From contig CALEKA010000031.1 of assembly GCA_937898715.1 (NCBI GenBank), positions 1 through 18,834 on the forward strand: DNA of 18,834 nt, written 5' to 3'. The translations under genes were made by a program, and so were the position numbers. Under the pieces are notes generated by a model. It was given only the letters and a program-made list of their open reading frames with translations. It did not search any database and was not told where the DNA came from. The DNA is from an uncultured Prevotella sp. GTDB lineage: Bacteria; Bacteroidota; Bacteroidia; Bacteroidales; Bacteroidaceae. Position 1 is the first letter of the stretch. Every line of letters starts with the position of its first letter. Positions 8,395-15,891 of this stretch are shown piece by piece.

Positions 8395-8443
8395 AATGCT
8401 TTTATTGATAAAGGGTAATCATTAATAATCACCCGCGCTGATT

Positions 8444-9721
8444 TTACTTTCTATATATAGGAGTGATGCAACCCACCAATTGCCAATATCGGCTTCCTAC
8501 GGGCTTATAGTACACGAGAAAATCGTACTCATTCTCCGTCTGATAATAGTCTCCTTCTACTATTGCAGTAGCACTACCATTTTTAGCGGGAACATCTTTG
8601 CAAAGATACATATAATTATAGTATCCACACTTTAGCAAAAGGTTGGCTTCGTAAGCCTGTGTTTGTTCGTTGTATTTCATCTGGTACTCATTAGAGAGAC
8701 CTGTTGTGGCCCAACGACCATTCACGTAGATCGATTCTCCACTGTCTAATCGTGGCATTGACAAACTAAAATGTGTCACTACATAATCCGCCAAGGTCGA
8801 AGCATCTCCCCCACCCTCATAACGAGTCAGGTAAAGCCCATCTTGGTCTTCATCATAGAGATAGTTCTTCCTTGGAGTATCTTGCTGCAAGGTGTAATGA
8901 TAGAATGGATCTATCCAACGTATACCATCTCCATGCATTCCAGGATAGCGAGTGGAAAGGATCTCCATCTTGCGATATTCATTACCTGCGGGGAAAGTGA
9001 GTTGACGCGTATGTTCCCAGATCAGATTATCACCATTTTGTGCTGTATATGAGGGATTGAGGACGGCATTGTCCCATCGGCGATTTTGAAGGACAAAGAG
9101 TTTTAACTCGCTTCTTGCATCACGCAATGTTAGGTTGCTCGCATCTATTCTGAGTGAAATCTGTTGATGCGACTCATTGTGATCAATCTCCGTGTCAGTG
9201 GAACAAGAAGGATAGATGCCTACCTTTGTACTTACAACACCAAAATAAGTCTTGATTACAGGTTCCATATCTCCCTCATCATTTTCTCTACTCACCGTAA
9301 TGCGGTAATTCCCAGAAAGGAGCGGTCGCATATGAGCATTAGGAATAGAGAGTGAATAATGCGTATAAAGCACGGTGGTATTCTGACTATATTCATAATC
9401 AGTAATGACCTCTTCGTCAGCATCCGTTCTCACATAATCACTCTCAAAGAGTTCGTCCGAAGGTATCCCATCCGCATCGCAATGTTCTATTCGATAAGTA
9501 TAGCGAGTGTATTCATGCGTCATGTCGTCAAACGAGAGTGTCAACACATCGCTCTTATCCATATCAAGCACAGGAAAGGCTTCATACTTCCCATTTATGG
9601 CAGTAAGTAGAGTCTTAATATTAGATGCTTGAAGCGTAGTTTTTCCTGGCTGCGCTTGCAAACCGAGCAATAGAAGTGATTGCAAGAAAAAAAGAATAAG
9701 ATAAGACTTGAAAGTATGCAT
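8444..9721 (-). CDS. type IX secretion plug-domain protein (DUF5103)
   Basis: This exported protein of 425 residues starts at the ATG at 9721, which gives a Sec signal peptide (hydrophobic core 7-21, likely cut after LQA at residue 23). The longer frame from 9766 would put 15 polar residues before the signal. The mature part shows features I associate with DUF5103: LSFDDM followed by YRIEHCDADG, then YTHYSLSIPN and LSGNYRITV. A central part with many aromatic residues and a C-terminal beta domain follow. In Flavobacterium a DUF5103 protein was seen plugging the SprA translocon of the type IX secretion system. Whether this copy does so here is inference; no other type IX gene is in the window. 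It lies 83 nt after the fucosidase stop. Confidence 0.82.
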   Translation of the reverse strand: MHTFKSYLILFFLQSLLLLGLQAQPGKTTLQASNIKTLLTAINGKYEAFPVLDMDKSDVLTLSFDDMTHEYTRYTYRIEHCDADGIPSDELFESDYVRTDADEEVITDYEYSQNTTVLYTHYSLSIPNAHMRPLLSGNYRITVSRENDEGDMEPVIKTYFGVVSTKVGIYPSCSTDTEIDHNESHQQISLRIDASNLTLRDARSELKLFVLQNRRWDNAVLNPSYTAQNGDNLIWEHTRQLTFPAGNEYRKMEILSTRYPGMHGDGIRWIDPFYHYTLQQDTPRKNYLYDEDQDGLYLTRYEGGGDASTLADYVVTHFSLSMPRLDSGESIYVNGRWATTGLSNEYQMKYNEQTQAYEANLLLKCGYYNYMYLCKDVPAKNGSATAIVEGDYYQTENEYDFLVYYKPVGSRYWQLVGCITPIYRK

Positions 9722-9804
9722 GATAAGCGCTTTACCGATTGTAGGTTTGATTTCTTTTCGAAACATTCATGATATGCTCTAATAGAACTATATCACGAGA
9801 ATAC

Positions 9805-11154
9805 CTAACGAAGTTTGATCGCAAGAATGCAATCAATTGTATCGTTAACAAATGCATCGTTAAGTATGAAGCATGTCCCGTCCTTTGCCTTTTTGTCCTT
9901 CCGAAATTCTATCCGTTTCCCCGTATTCAGAGCAGTTACTTTACTGATTTGTGAAGAAGCAATAGGAAGAACCACTGACGAAGGTTTTTCACTCGAGAGC
10001 ATATGGACATAAAGCGTATGATCCTTTTTATTATAAGTACTTACAATATCGTTGCCCACACGCACCCAACCTGCTGTAGTGCCATAAATGCTCTTTCCTG
10101 CCACTCCACCAAGCCACTGGCCTATGCCTTTCAATCTGTCGAGCGAAAGAGCTGGCAATTTTCCATCTGGTTGCGGTCCTATATTGAGTAGCAGATTAGC
10201 TCCTTTGGCTGACGTGCGTACCAATAATTTTATTAAATCAGAAGTAGATTTGTAATTCTGATCCTTTACCTTGTAGCCCCACATGCCATTCATCGTCTCA
10301 CACGTTTCAAGAGGCAGCGTGCTAACGCTTTGTCCGGAAAGACCAGCTTTATTTTCTCCAGGAATATCACGCTCAAACATTTGCATATCCTCACCATCAA
10401 AGGGAGTCTGATGATGATTGTTGCCGATAAGGCATGCGGGCTGAAGTTTGTGAATCAACTCGTACAACTCCTTCAGTTGCCAATTAAATGGTTCCTTATC
10501 GCGTTCATGATCCCACCAACCATCAAACCATATGCAATCCACCTTACCATATTGCGTGAGCAATTCAGTGAGTTGGGCCTTCATGAAGTTGAAGTAGCTT
10601 GGCCATGAAGCTTTTTCGGGGTCTTTTCCCGTATGAATTCCACTAAATCCTGTGGGATAGTCATCACGCGTCCAATCTATTAGTGAATAATAGAGATGAA
10701 GCCCAATGCCCTGACGGTGACATTCATCAGCAAGTTGCTTGACGATGTCCTTCCCATAGGGCGTATGCATAATATTATAAGGACTTTGCTGCGTGTTCCA
10801 CATAGAAAAGCCATCATGATGGCGAGTGGTGAAACATATATAGCGTGCACCCGCATTTTTAATCGCACTCACCCATGCTTTAGCATCAAAGTCATGCGGA
10901 TAAAAAGCATTTGCGGCTTTAGCATATTCATCACGATTGATGTCATCGTCCTGCATATACCACTCTCCTTGAGCAAACATACTATAGATGCCCCAATGGA
11001 GGAATATTCCAAAACGATCGTCAGCGAATTGAGCTCGAGCTTGCAGATTGGATGCAGTGGGCACATATAATTGCTCGTGAGTACTCTGCGCGTGCATATC
11101 TACAGAACACATGGCAAATACGGTGCACAGGCAGCACTTCAAGAATATCTTCAT
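9805..11154 (-). CDS. alpha-L-fucosidase, glycoside hydrolase family 29
   Basis: This 449-residue secreted enzyme removes alpha-linked L-fucose from glycans. The ATG at 11154 gives a Sec signal peptide (MKIFLKCCLCTVFAMC, likely cut near HA-Q at residues 22-23); the frame runs upstream to 11247 but overlaps the rnpB promoter region. Family motifs are FGIFLHWGIYSM (48-59), TTRHHDGFSMWN (109-120) and WFDG (209-212), in which Asp211 is the expected nucleophile. Glu261 in FERDIPG is a candidate acid/base but this residue is variable in the family. No carbohydrate-binding module or type IX C-terminal signal is visible, so it is probably periplasmic. It is divergent from rnpB and upstream of the plug gene. 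Confidence 0.93.
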   Translation of the reverse strand: MKIFLKCCLCTVFAMCSVDMHAQSTHEQLYVPTASNLQARAQFADDRFGIFLHWGIYSMFAQGEWYMQDDDINRDEYAKAANAFYPHDFDAKAWVSAIKNAGARYICFTTRHHDGFSMWNTQQSPYNIMHTPYGKDIVKQLADECHRQGIGLHLYYSLIDWTRDDYPTGFSGIHTGKDPEKASWPSYFNFMKAQLTELLTQYGKVDCIWFDGWWDHERDKEPFNWQLKELYELIHKLQPACLIGNNHHQTPFDGEDMQMFERDIPGENKAGLSGQSVSTLPLETCETMNGMWGYKVKDQNYKSTSDLIKLLVRTSAKGANLLLNIGPQPDGKLPALSLDRLKGIGQWLGGVAGKSIYGTTAGWVRVGNDIVSTYNKKDHTLYVHMLSSEKPSSVVLPIASSQISKVTALNTGKRIEFRKDKKAKDGTCFILNDAFVNDTIDCILAIKLR

Positions 11155-11180
11155 ACGAAAAGGGTAGTTAAAATGATGAG

Positions 11181-11188
11181 CAAAAATA
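11181..11188 (-). promoter_or_regulatory. candidate -7 box for the fucosidase gene
   Basis: On the minus strand this reads TATTTTTG, matching TAnnTTTG. Transcription would start near 11174, about 20 nt before the ATG at 11154. No convincing TTG is seen 19-21 nt further upstream, so the assignment is tentative. Confidence 0.4.
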
Positions 11189-11232
11189 CTATTTTTTACG
11201 TACACTTTCCTCGTGGACTGCATAGTTTTTTG

Positions 11233-11240
11233 TAATTTTG
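11233..11240 (+). promoter_or_regulatory. rnpB promoter -7 box
   Basis: TAATTTTG matches the Bacteroidota TAnnTTTG box. It lies about 10 nt before the GAATCAGT that forms the 5' strand of the RNase P helix P1 at 11251, which is the expected distance to a transcription start. The -33 element is weak (TTTCC around 11206-11210). Confidence 0.6.
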
Positions 11241-11247
11241 TGCGCAA

Positions 11248-11735
11248 ATAGAATCAGTTGGCTGGCTTGTCGTGTGCATTTTCATAGACAAGGGCATGCG
11301 ACATCTTAATCTTTCTGTTAGGTCTTGTGCCTGGAAAGAGCCGCATTACCCATTGTCTGCTTGAACAATGCAGGAGGAAAGTCCGGGCAACATAGAGCAC
11401 TCTGCTTCCTAACTCGAAGTCGTCTGTGAAGGTGGATTCGTGCAGAAGAAAACAACCGCCTTTGTCTCTTTTCATACAGACAAAGGTAAGGGTGAGAAGG
11501 CGAGGTAAGAGCTCACCAGGCATGTGGTGACACATGTGCTGTGCACATCAGAGGTTGAAAGTTCATGTATACTAACGTTTGAGGGCTGCTCGTCCGATTA
11601 TGATAACTATTCATATCGTTAGAGGGTAGAACGATACAGCTTGTTGGTGACAGCAAGCGCGGATAAATGACAAGCGCTACAGCAAGTCCTTGCTGTAAGT
11701 ACAGAACCCGGCTTATAGGCCGACTGATTCTTTTT
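11248..11735 (+). ncRNA. rnpB: RNase P RNA (catalytic RNA of tRNA 5' processing)
   Basis: The conserved core is clear: GAGGAAAGTCCGGGC at 11373-11387, GGTAAGAGCTCACC around 11504-11517, GGATAAATGAC at 11661-11671 and ACAGAACCCGGCTTAT at 11701-11716. The ends are set by helix P1: GAATCAGTTGG (11251-11261) pairs with CCGACTGATTC (11720-11730), with one G-U pair. A further helix near the 5' end pairs GTCGTGTGC (from 11269) with GCATGCGAC, and CCTTTGTCT/AGACAAAGG (11459-11467 with 11478-11486) forms a likely P12. A pyrimidine-rich tract (TTTTTCTTTTTCC) follows the end and probably terminates transcription. At about 480 nt it is longer than the 377-nt E. coli RNA, mainly because of the region between P1 and P4. 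Ends are good to a few bases. Confidence 0.95.
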
Positions 11736-11838
11736 CTTTTTCCTTTTCCTTCCTTGTCATTTTTGTTTACGAGACTTTATAACCAATCAAACTACTTATA
11801 GACTCTGTATATAATAATCAAAGCGACTTTGAATAAAT

Positions 11839-11868
11839 GCGCGAGTACTCCGCTTGAAGTGCTCGCGC
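11839..11868. terminator. GC-rich hairpin between rnpB and uvrB
   Basis: GCGCGAGTACT (11839-11849) pairs with AGTGCTCGCGC (11858-11868) around an 8-nt loop, with one G-T pair. There is no T-run on the plus side and only ATTTATTC on the minus side. It may be a back-up terminator for the converging rnpB and uvrB transcripts or a small palindromic repeat. Confidence 0.5.
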
Positions 11869-11896
11869 TAACTTATCCAAAACTAAATCATGTTTT

Positions 11897-11929
11897 TATA
11901 AAATAGAAAATATACTGACACTCAGTATA
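11897..11929 (-). terminator. uvrB intrinsic terminator
   Basis: A perfect hairpin TATACTGA-GTG-TCAGTATA (minus strand, 11929 to 11911) begins one base after the uvrB stop codon and is followed by TTTTCTATTTTAT. Stem plus U-rich tail fits a Rho-independent terminator, though the stem is A/T-rich. Confidence 0.7.
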
Positions 11930-11930
11930 A

Positions 11931-14000
11931 TCATGAGTTTTTATCTAAAGCCAAGAGTTCATCACGGAGTTGAGCAGCAGTGATGAAGTCAAATGCTGCA
12001 GCAGCCTTCTTCATAGCCTTTTGCAGACGTTCACGTTTCTGTGAGACAGACTCAGCTGTATCTACAGAAGCACTTTTACCATAAACAGTTGCAGGTTCAG
12101 CAGCTTGAGGAATTGACTCAGGCATAGGCGTTGTATAAGCAGAACCATTTTGCACGCGATGGTCTTCCCCACCCTCTTTGGCAGCTTGACGCTGACGTTG
12201 CATTTCTACGAGGTCATTGCTCTCTATAGGTTTAATAATCGGACGAGGCACCATATGGTGAGCCTTGTTATAAGCTATTTGCTTGGCTCTGCGACGATTG
12301 GTCTCATCAATAGTTTGCTGCATTGATTGAGTGATTTCTTTGGCATACATGATCACTCGTCCGTTGACATTACGCGCGGCACGGCCAGCTGTTTGCGTCA
12401 GTGAACGTGCAGAACGTAAGAAGCCCTCCTTGTCTGCATCAAGAATAGCAACCAAAGCCACTTCAGGAAGGTCAAGACCCTCACGAAGTAAGTTTACGCC
12501 AACAAGCACATCATAAATACCACGGCGAAGATCTTCCATGATTTGTACACGTTCCAAAGTGTCGACATCGCTATGAATATAGGCTGTATTTACATCATGC
12601 TTGAGCAAATATTCAGTGAGCTCTTCTGCCATTCGCTTTGTAAGAGTGGTAACGAGTACACGCTCGTTTTGCTCCCGGCACTTGCGTATTTCCTCCATAA
12701 GATCGTCGACGGGATAGTCTGTATCTCGCACTTCTATGGGTGGGTCGAGCAATCCCGTAGGACGTATCACTTGGTCTACGACGACGCCTTCACTTTCTTG
12801 TAGTTCGTAGTCGGCAGGAGTAGCACTGATATAAATTACCTGTTTGGCTAATTCATGGAATTCCTCAAACTTAAGCGGACGATTATCCATAGCTGCAGGC
12901 AAACGGAAACCATAGTTTACCAGAGATTCTTTACGCGAGCGATCACCCCCATACATAGCACGTATTTGTGGTATCGTAACGTGACTCTCATCTATTACAA
13001 TCAGGAAATCCTTTGGAAAAAAGTCTAACAAGCAGAAGGGGCGGGTGTCTGCTGCACGACCATCAAAATAACGAGAATAATTTTCTATACCCGCGCAATG
13101 GCCGAGTTCTCGTATCATTTCAATGTCGTATTCCACGCGCTCTTTCAATCGCTTTGCCTCCAACGTTTTACCCATTTCCTCAAATAAACTGACTTGAGCT
13201 ACGAGGTCGTCTTGTATCTGCCGTATGGCCAACTCTTGTGTTTCCTTGGAGGTAAGGAAGAGATTGGCTGGATATATTTTGTATTCGTCGTAGGTGTTGA
13301 GGCGAGTACCGCTGATTGAGTCAACCTCCTCTATACTATCTATTTCGTCTCCCCAGAAACAAATTCGAATAATCTCATCAGAATATGCCAAATAGACGTC
13401 GACAGTGTCGCCCTTTACTCTAAAGTTTCCAGCCTTAGGTGCAACATCATTACGCGTATAGAGACTACCAATTAAAGCATTAAGCAAAGCCTGCATGGTC
13501 ATCGTACGTCCTACTTTGAGCTCAACCACATTCTCATAGAATGCTGCAGGATTGCCCATACCATAAATGCACGATACTGACGACACGACGATCACGTCCT
13601 TTCTTCCTGAAAGCAAAGCAGAAGTCGCTGCTAATCGGAGTTTGTCAATATCCTCGTTAATAGCAAGGTCTTTCTCAATATAAGTGTCGGTCGATGCAAT
13701 ATAAGCTTCGGGCTGATAATAATCGTAATAGGATACGTAGTATTCCACAGCATTGTTAGGAAAGAACCCTTTAAATTCCGAATAAAGCTGTGCTGCTAAT
13801 GTCTTATTATGACTCAAGACCAATGTAGGCTTGTTGACATTCTTAATCACATTAGCCACTGTAAAAGTCTTTCCCGATCCCGTCACACCAAGCAACACCT
13901 GTGCGGGTGTGCCGTGAAGCACACCTTCCGTAAGTTGCTTAATAGCTTCGGGCTGATCGCCCATAGGGCTATATTTCGATTGCAGTTCAAATTCTTTCAT
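11931..14000 (-). CDS. uvrB: excinuclease ABC subunit B
   Basis: This 689-residue protein is the DNA-damage verifying helicase-like subunit of nucleotide excision repair, acting with UvrA and UvrC. The Walker A motif GVTGSGKT is at 38-45, the DNA-clamping beta-hairpin segment YYDYYQPEAYI at 91-101 and the DESH motif of the Walker B box at 337-340. The helicase motif QTAGRAARN is present, and a UVR domain (FDFITAAQLRDELLAL) closes the protein. Length is normal with a slightly long linker (about 600-650) rich in Gln/Ala/Ser before the UVR domain. The ATG at 14000 is the family start (MKEFELQSKYSPMGDQPEAI). It is divergent from cstA. Confidence 0.97.
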   Translation of the reverse strand: MKEFELQSKYSPMGDQPEAIKQLTEGVLHGTPAQVLLGVTGSGKTFTVANVIKNVNKPTLVLSHNKTLAAQLYSEFKGFFPNNAVEYYVSYYDYYQPEAYIASTDTYIEKDLAINEDIDKLRLAATSALLSGRKDVIVVSSVSCIYGMGNPAAFYENVVELKVGRTMTMQALLNALIGSLYTRNDVAPKAGNFRVKGDTVDVYLAYSDEIIRICFWGDEIDSIEEVDSISGTRLNTYDEYKIYPANLFLTSKETQELAIRQIQDDLVAQVSLFEEMGKTLEAKRLKERVEYDIEMIRELGHCAGIENYSRYFDGRAADTRPFCLLDFFPKDFLIVIDESHVTIPQIRAMYGGDRSRKESLVNYGFRLPAAMDNRPLKFEEFHELAKQVIYISATPADYELQESEGVVVDQVIRPTGLLDPPIEVRDTDYPVDDLMEEIRKCREQNERVLVTTLTKRMAEELTEYLLKHDVNTAYIHSDVDTLERVQIMEDLRRGIYDVLVGVNLLREGLDLPEVALVAILDADKEGFLRSARSLTQTAGRAARNVNGRVIMYAKEITQSMQQTIDETNRRRAKQIAYNKAHHMVPRPIIKPIESNDLVEMQRQRQAAKEGGEDHRVQNGSAYTTPMPESIPQAAEPATVYGKSASVDTAESVSQKRERLQKAMKKAAAAFDFITAAQLRDELLALDKNS

Positions 14001-14007
14001 AAGTGCG

Positions 14008-14035
14008 CAAAGTTAACCATAAGTCAGCAAAAATA
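14008..14035 (-). promoter_or_regulatory. candidate -7 boxes for uvrB
   Basis: Two minus-strand matches to TAnnTTTG precede uvrB: TATTTTTG (14035-14028) and TAACTTTG (14015-14008). The first would give a leader of about 20 nt; the second would start transcription almost at the ATG, giving a leaderless message. No good -33 TTG is apparent for either, so which one is used is open. Confidence 0.4.
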
Positions 14036-14090
14036 GAGGATGTAAAGCGCTTCTTTTTGAAATTGATAAAGCTTTTACAGATTTTTGTTT

Positions 14091-14098
14091 TACATTTG
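14091..14098 (+). promoter_or_regulatory. candidate cstA promoter -7 box
   Basis: TACATTTG matches TAnnTTTG. The predicted start near 14105 would leave a leader of about 165 nt ahead of cstA, long for this window. A TTG at 14063-14065 is at a wider spacing (25 nt) than usual. Confidence 0.5.
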
Positions 14099-14126
14099 CA
14101 AGCCGCAAGAAACGAAAGTCACTTAT

Positions 14127-14216
14127 ATGACTCAAGAATCAAACAAAAGGTATCTTCTGCACGTACAGCAAGCAGACCGCGAATCACGTGGCAAGCCTGT
14201 CATAACTATTGTGTAG
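14127..14216 (+). CDS. possible 29-residue leader ORF upstream of cstA
   Basis: An ATG at 14127 opens a 29-codon frame ending in TAG at 14214-14216. It lies wholly within the predicted cstA leader and ends 53 nt before the cstA ATG. The peptide is polar and begins MTQESNKRYLLHVQQADRES. I recognise no family. It could be a regulatory leader peptide, a real small protein or a chance frame; no coding signal beyond its position can be shown. Confidence 0.2.
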   Translation: MTQESNKRYLLHVQQADRESRGKPVITIV

Positions 14217-14269
14217 TTGCAAGCCATTGTTTTCTTACGATGATACACAGATATTAACTAAACGACATA

Positions 14270-15739
14270 ATGATTACATTTTCTATCTGCTTAGTAGCCC
14301 TTGTCTTGGGCTATCTGTTCTATGGACGCTTTATAGAAAAGGTCTTCGGACCCGATGATCGCCCTACCCCCGCTATAACGCGTGCCGATGGTCTTGACTT
14401 TGTAAAGATGCCTTATTGGAAAATCTTTATGATTCAATTCCTTAACATCGCTGGTACAGGACCAATCTTTGGTGCCATTATGGGCGCTAAGTTTGGCCCC
14501 GTAGCTTACCTTTGGATTATCTTTGGTTGCGTGTTTGCAGGAGCTGTTCACGACTATTTATCAGGCATGCTTTCCATTCGCAATGAAGGCCGCGATTTAC
14601 CATCACTTGTGCGCAAATATTTGGGAGGTACTACGGCTCAAGTACTACTCGTTTTCACCATTTTACTGCTTGTCATGGTGGGCATCGTCTTTGTATACAG
14701 TCCAGCTGAGATATTGGGTAATATTGTTGGTTCGAAGGTGATGTGGATGGCTATAATCTTTATATATTATATCATTGCGACTTTGCTTCCCATTGACAAG
14801 ATTATTGGAAAGATTTATCCAATCTTCTCGTTTTCTCTACTCTTTATGGCTATAGCCTTGACGGCTGTTCTCTTTATTAAAATGCCGACTCTGCCTGAGT
14901 TGTGGGATGGCATCAGCAATATGGGTAAACAAACTCATCCAGGAGTATTCAAAAGCGACATTTTCCCAGCCCTGTTTATTACGATTGCATGCGGCGCTAT
15001 CAGTGGATTTCATGCTACGCAAAGTCCGCTCATGGCTCGTTGTATGGCTTCTGAACGCAAAGGACGCCCTATTTTCTATGGTGCAATGATTACAGAGGGT
15101 ATTGTAGCATTGGTGTGGGCTACAGTTTCAATGTGGTTCTTTTACGATGCACCATCTCCCGGTTATGAGCAAATAGCCGAAGCTTCCTCTTCTGCCTATA
15201 GCACTTCTGCCCCAATGGTAGTAAAGTTGGTTTGCCACGATTGGCTGGGCACTTTCGGTGGAATTCTTGCTATGCTCGGCGTTGTAGCTGCTCCTATTAC
15301 AAGTGGCGATACTGCTTTACGTTCCGCTCGCCTCATCATTGCCCAAGCTATTAAGCTCGATCAAAAGCCAATAGCACATCGCTTATACATCTGTATTCCG
15401 CTATTTGTAGTAGCTTTCCTCGCTCTATTGTGGCAAATTGATAATCCTGACGGATTCAACACCGTTTGGCAATACTTTGGATGGGCTAATCAAACGCTTT
15501 CTATATTTACTCTATGGACAATTACCGTCTACTTGGCTTTACATAAGAAAGCTTTTATTATCACACTCATTCCTGCTTTCTTTATGACTGCCGTATGTAC
15601 ATCGTTCATAGTTGTTTCGCCCATTGCACTCGGACGTCCAGCATATGTAGGTTACATCGTAGGAGGACTTGCAGTATTGATATCGCTTCTATGGTTCATA
15701 CGTTGGCAAAAGCGCCTAAAGAATAATATTGGTCAATAA
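14270..15739 (+). CDS. cstA: CstA-family carbon starvation transporter
   Basis: This 489-residue inner-membrane protein begins MITFSICLVALVLGYLFYGR and has roughly a dozen hydrophobic segments. CstA-family landmarks are the DGLDFVKMPYW segment, FLNIAGTGPIFGAIMGAKFGPVAYLWI, the VHDYLSGM motif, and GFHATQSPLMARC; ITSGDTALRSARLI lies in the C-terminal half. It is the short form (E. coli CstA is about 700 residues). Characterised members take up pyruvate or peptides, often induced on carbon limitation; the substrate here is unknown. The promoter lies well upstream, leaving a long leader, and a 17-bp terminator hairpin follows. Confidence 0.92.
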   Translation: MITFSICLVALVLGYLFYGRFIEKVFGPDDRPTPAITRADGLDFVKMPYWKIFMIQFLNIAGTGPIFGAIMGAKFGPVAYLWIIFGCVFAGAVHDYLSGMLSIRNEGRDLPSLVRKYLGGTTAQVLLVFTILLLVMVGIVFVYSPAEILGNIVGSKVMWMAIIFIYYIIATLLPIDKIIGKIYPIFSFSLLFMAIALTAVLFIKMPTLPELWDGISNMGKQTHPGVFKSDIFPALFITIACGAISGFHATQSPLMARCMASERKGRPIFYGAMITEGIVALVWATVSMWFFYDAPSPGYEQIAEASSSAYSTSAPMVVKLVCHDWLGTFGGILAMLGVVAAPITSGDTALRSARLIIAQAIKLDQKPIAHRLYICIPLFVVAFLALLWQIDNPDGFNTVWQYFGWANQTLSIFTLWTITVYLALHKKAFIITLIPAFFMTAVCTSFIVVSPIALGRPAYVGYIVGGLAVLISLLWFIRWQKRLKNNIGQ

Positions 15740-15770
15740 GTATAATTCATTTACCACTTCAATTAAAGCA

Positions 15771-15815
15771 AAGAACTTCCCTAATGCCTCACTCAGAAGC
15801 ATTGGGGAAGTTCTT
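15771..15815. terminator. bidirectional terminator between cstA and gltS
   Basis: AAGAACTTCCCTAATGC (15771-15787) pairs with GCATTGGGGAAGTTCTT (15799-15815), a 17-bp stem with one G-T pair and an 11-nt loop. The ends of the stem supply TTCTTCTTTA on the plus strand, and the minus strand continues TTTGCTTTAATTG. It sits between converging genes and likely serves both. Confidence 0.8.
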
Positions 15816-15891
15816 CTTTATAGGGATATTAATTTTGAATTTGTGATCCGCTGATGTGTATATAATTGCTCTTTAACTCGTACAGAACCTC

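Noticed and set aside
9722..9766. Longer start for the DUF5103 gene
   Set aside because: Would place 15 polar and charged residues before an otherwise standard signal peptide.
11254..11535. Minus-strand open frame of 93 codons
   Set aside because: It lies inside the RNase P RNA gene, whose conserved core and P1 pairing explain the sequence.
14003..14257. 84-codon plus-strand frame between uvrB and cstA
   Set aside because: It overlaps the uvrB promoter region and the candidate cstA promoter, has an unremarkable composition and resembles no family; the 29-codon frame in another phase fits the transcript layout better.
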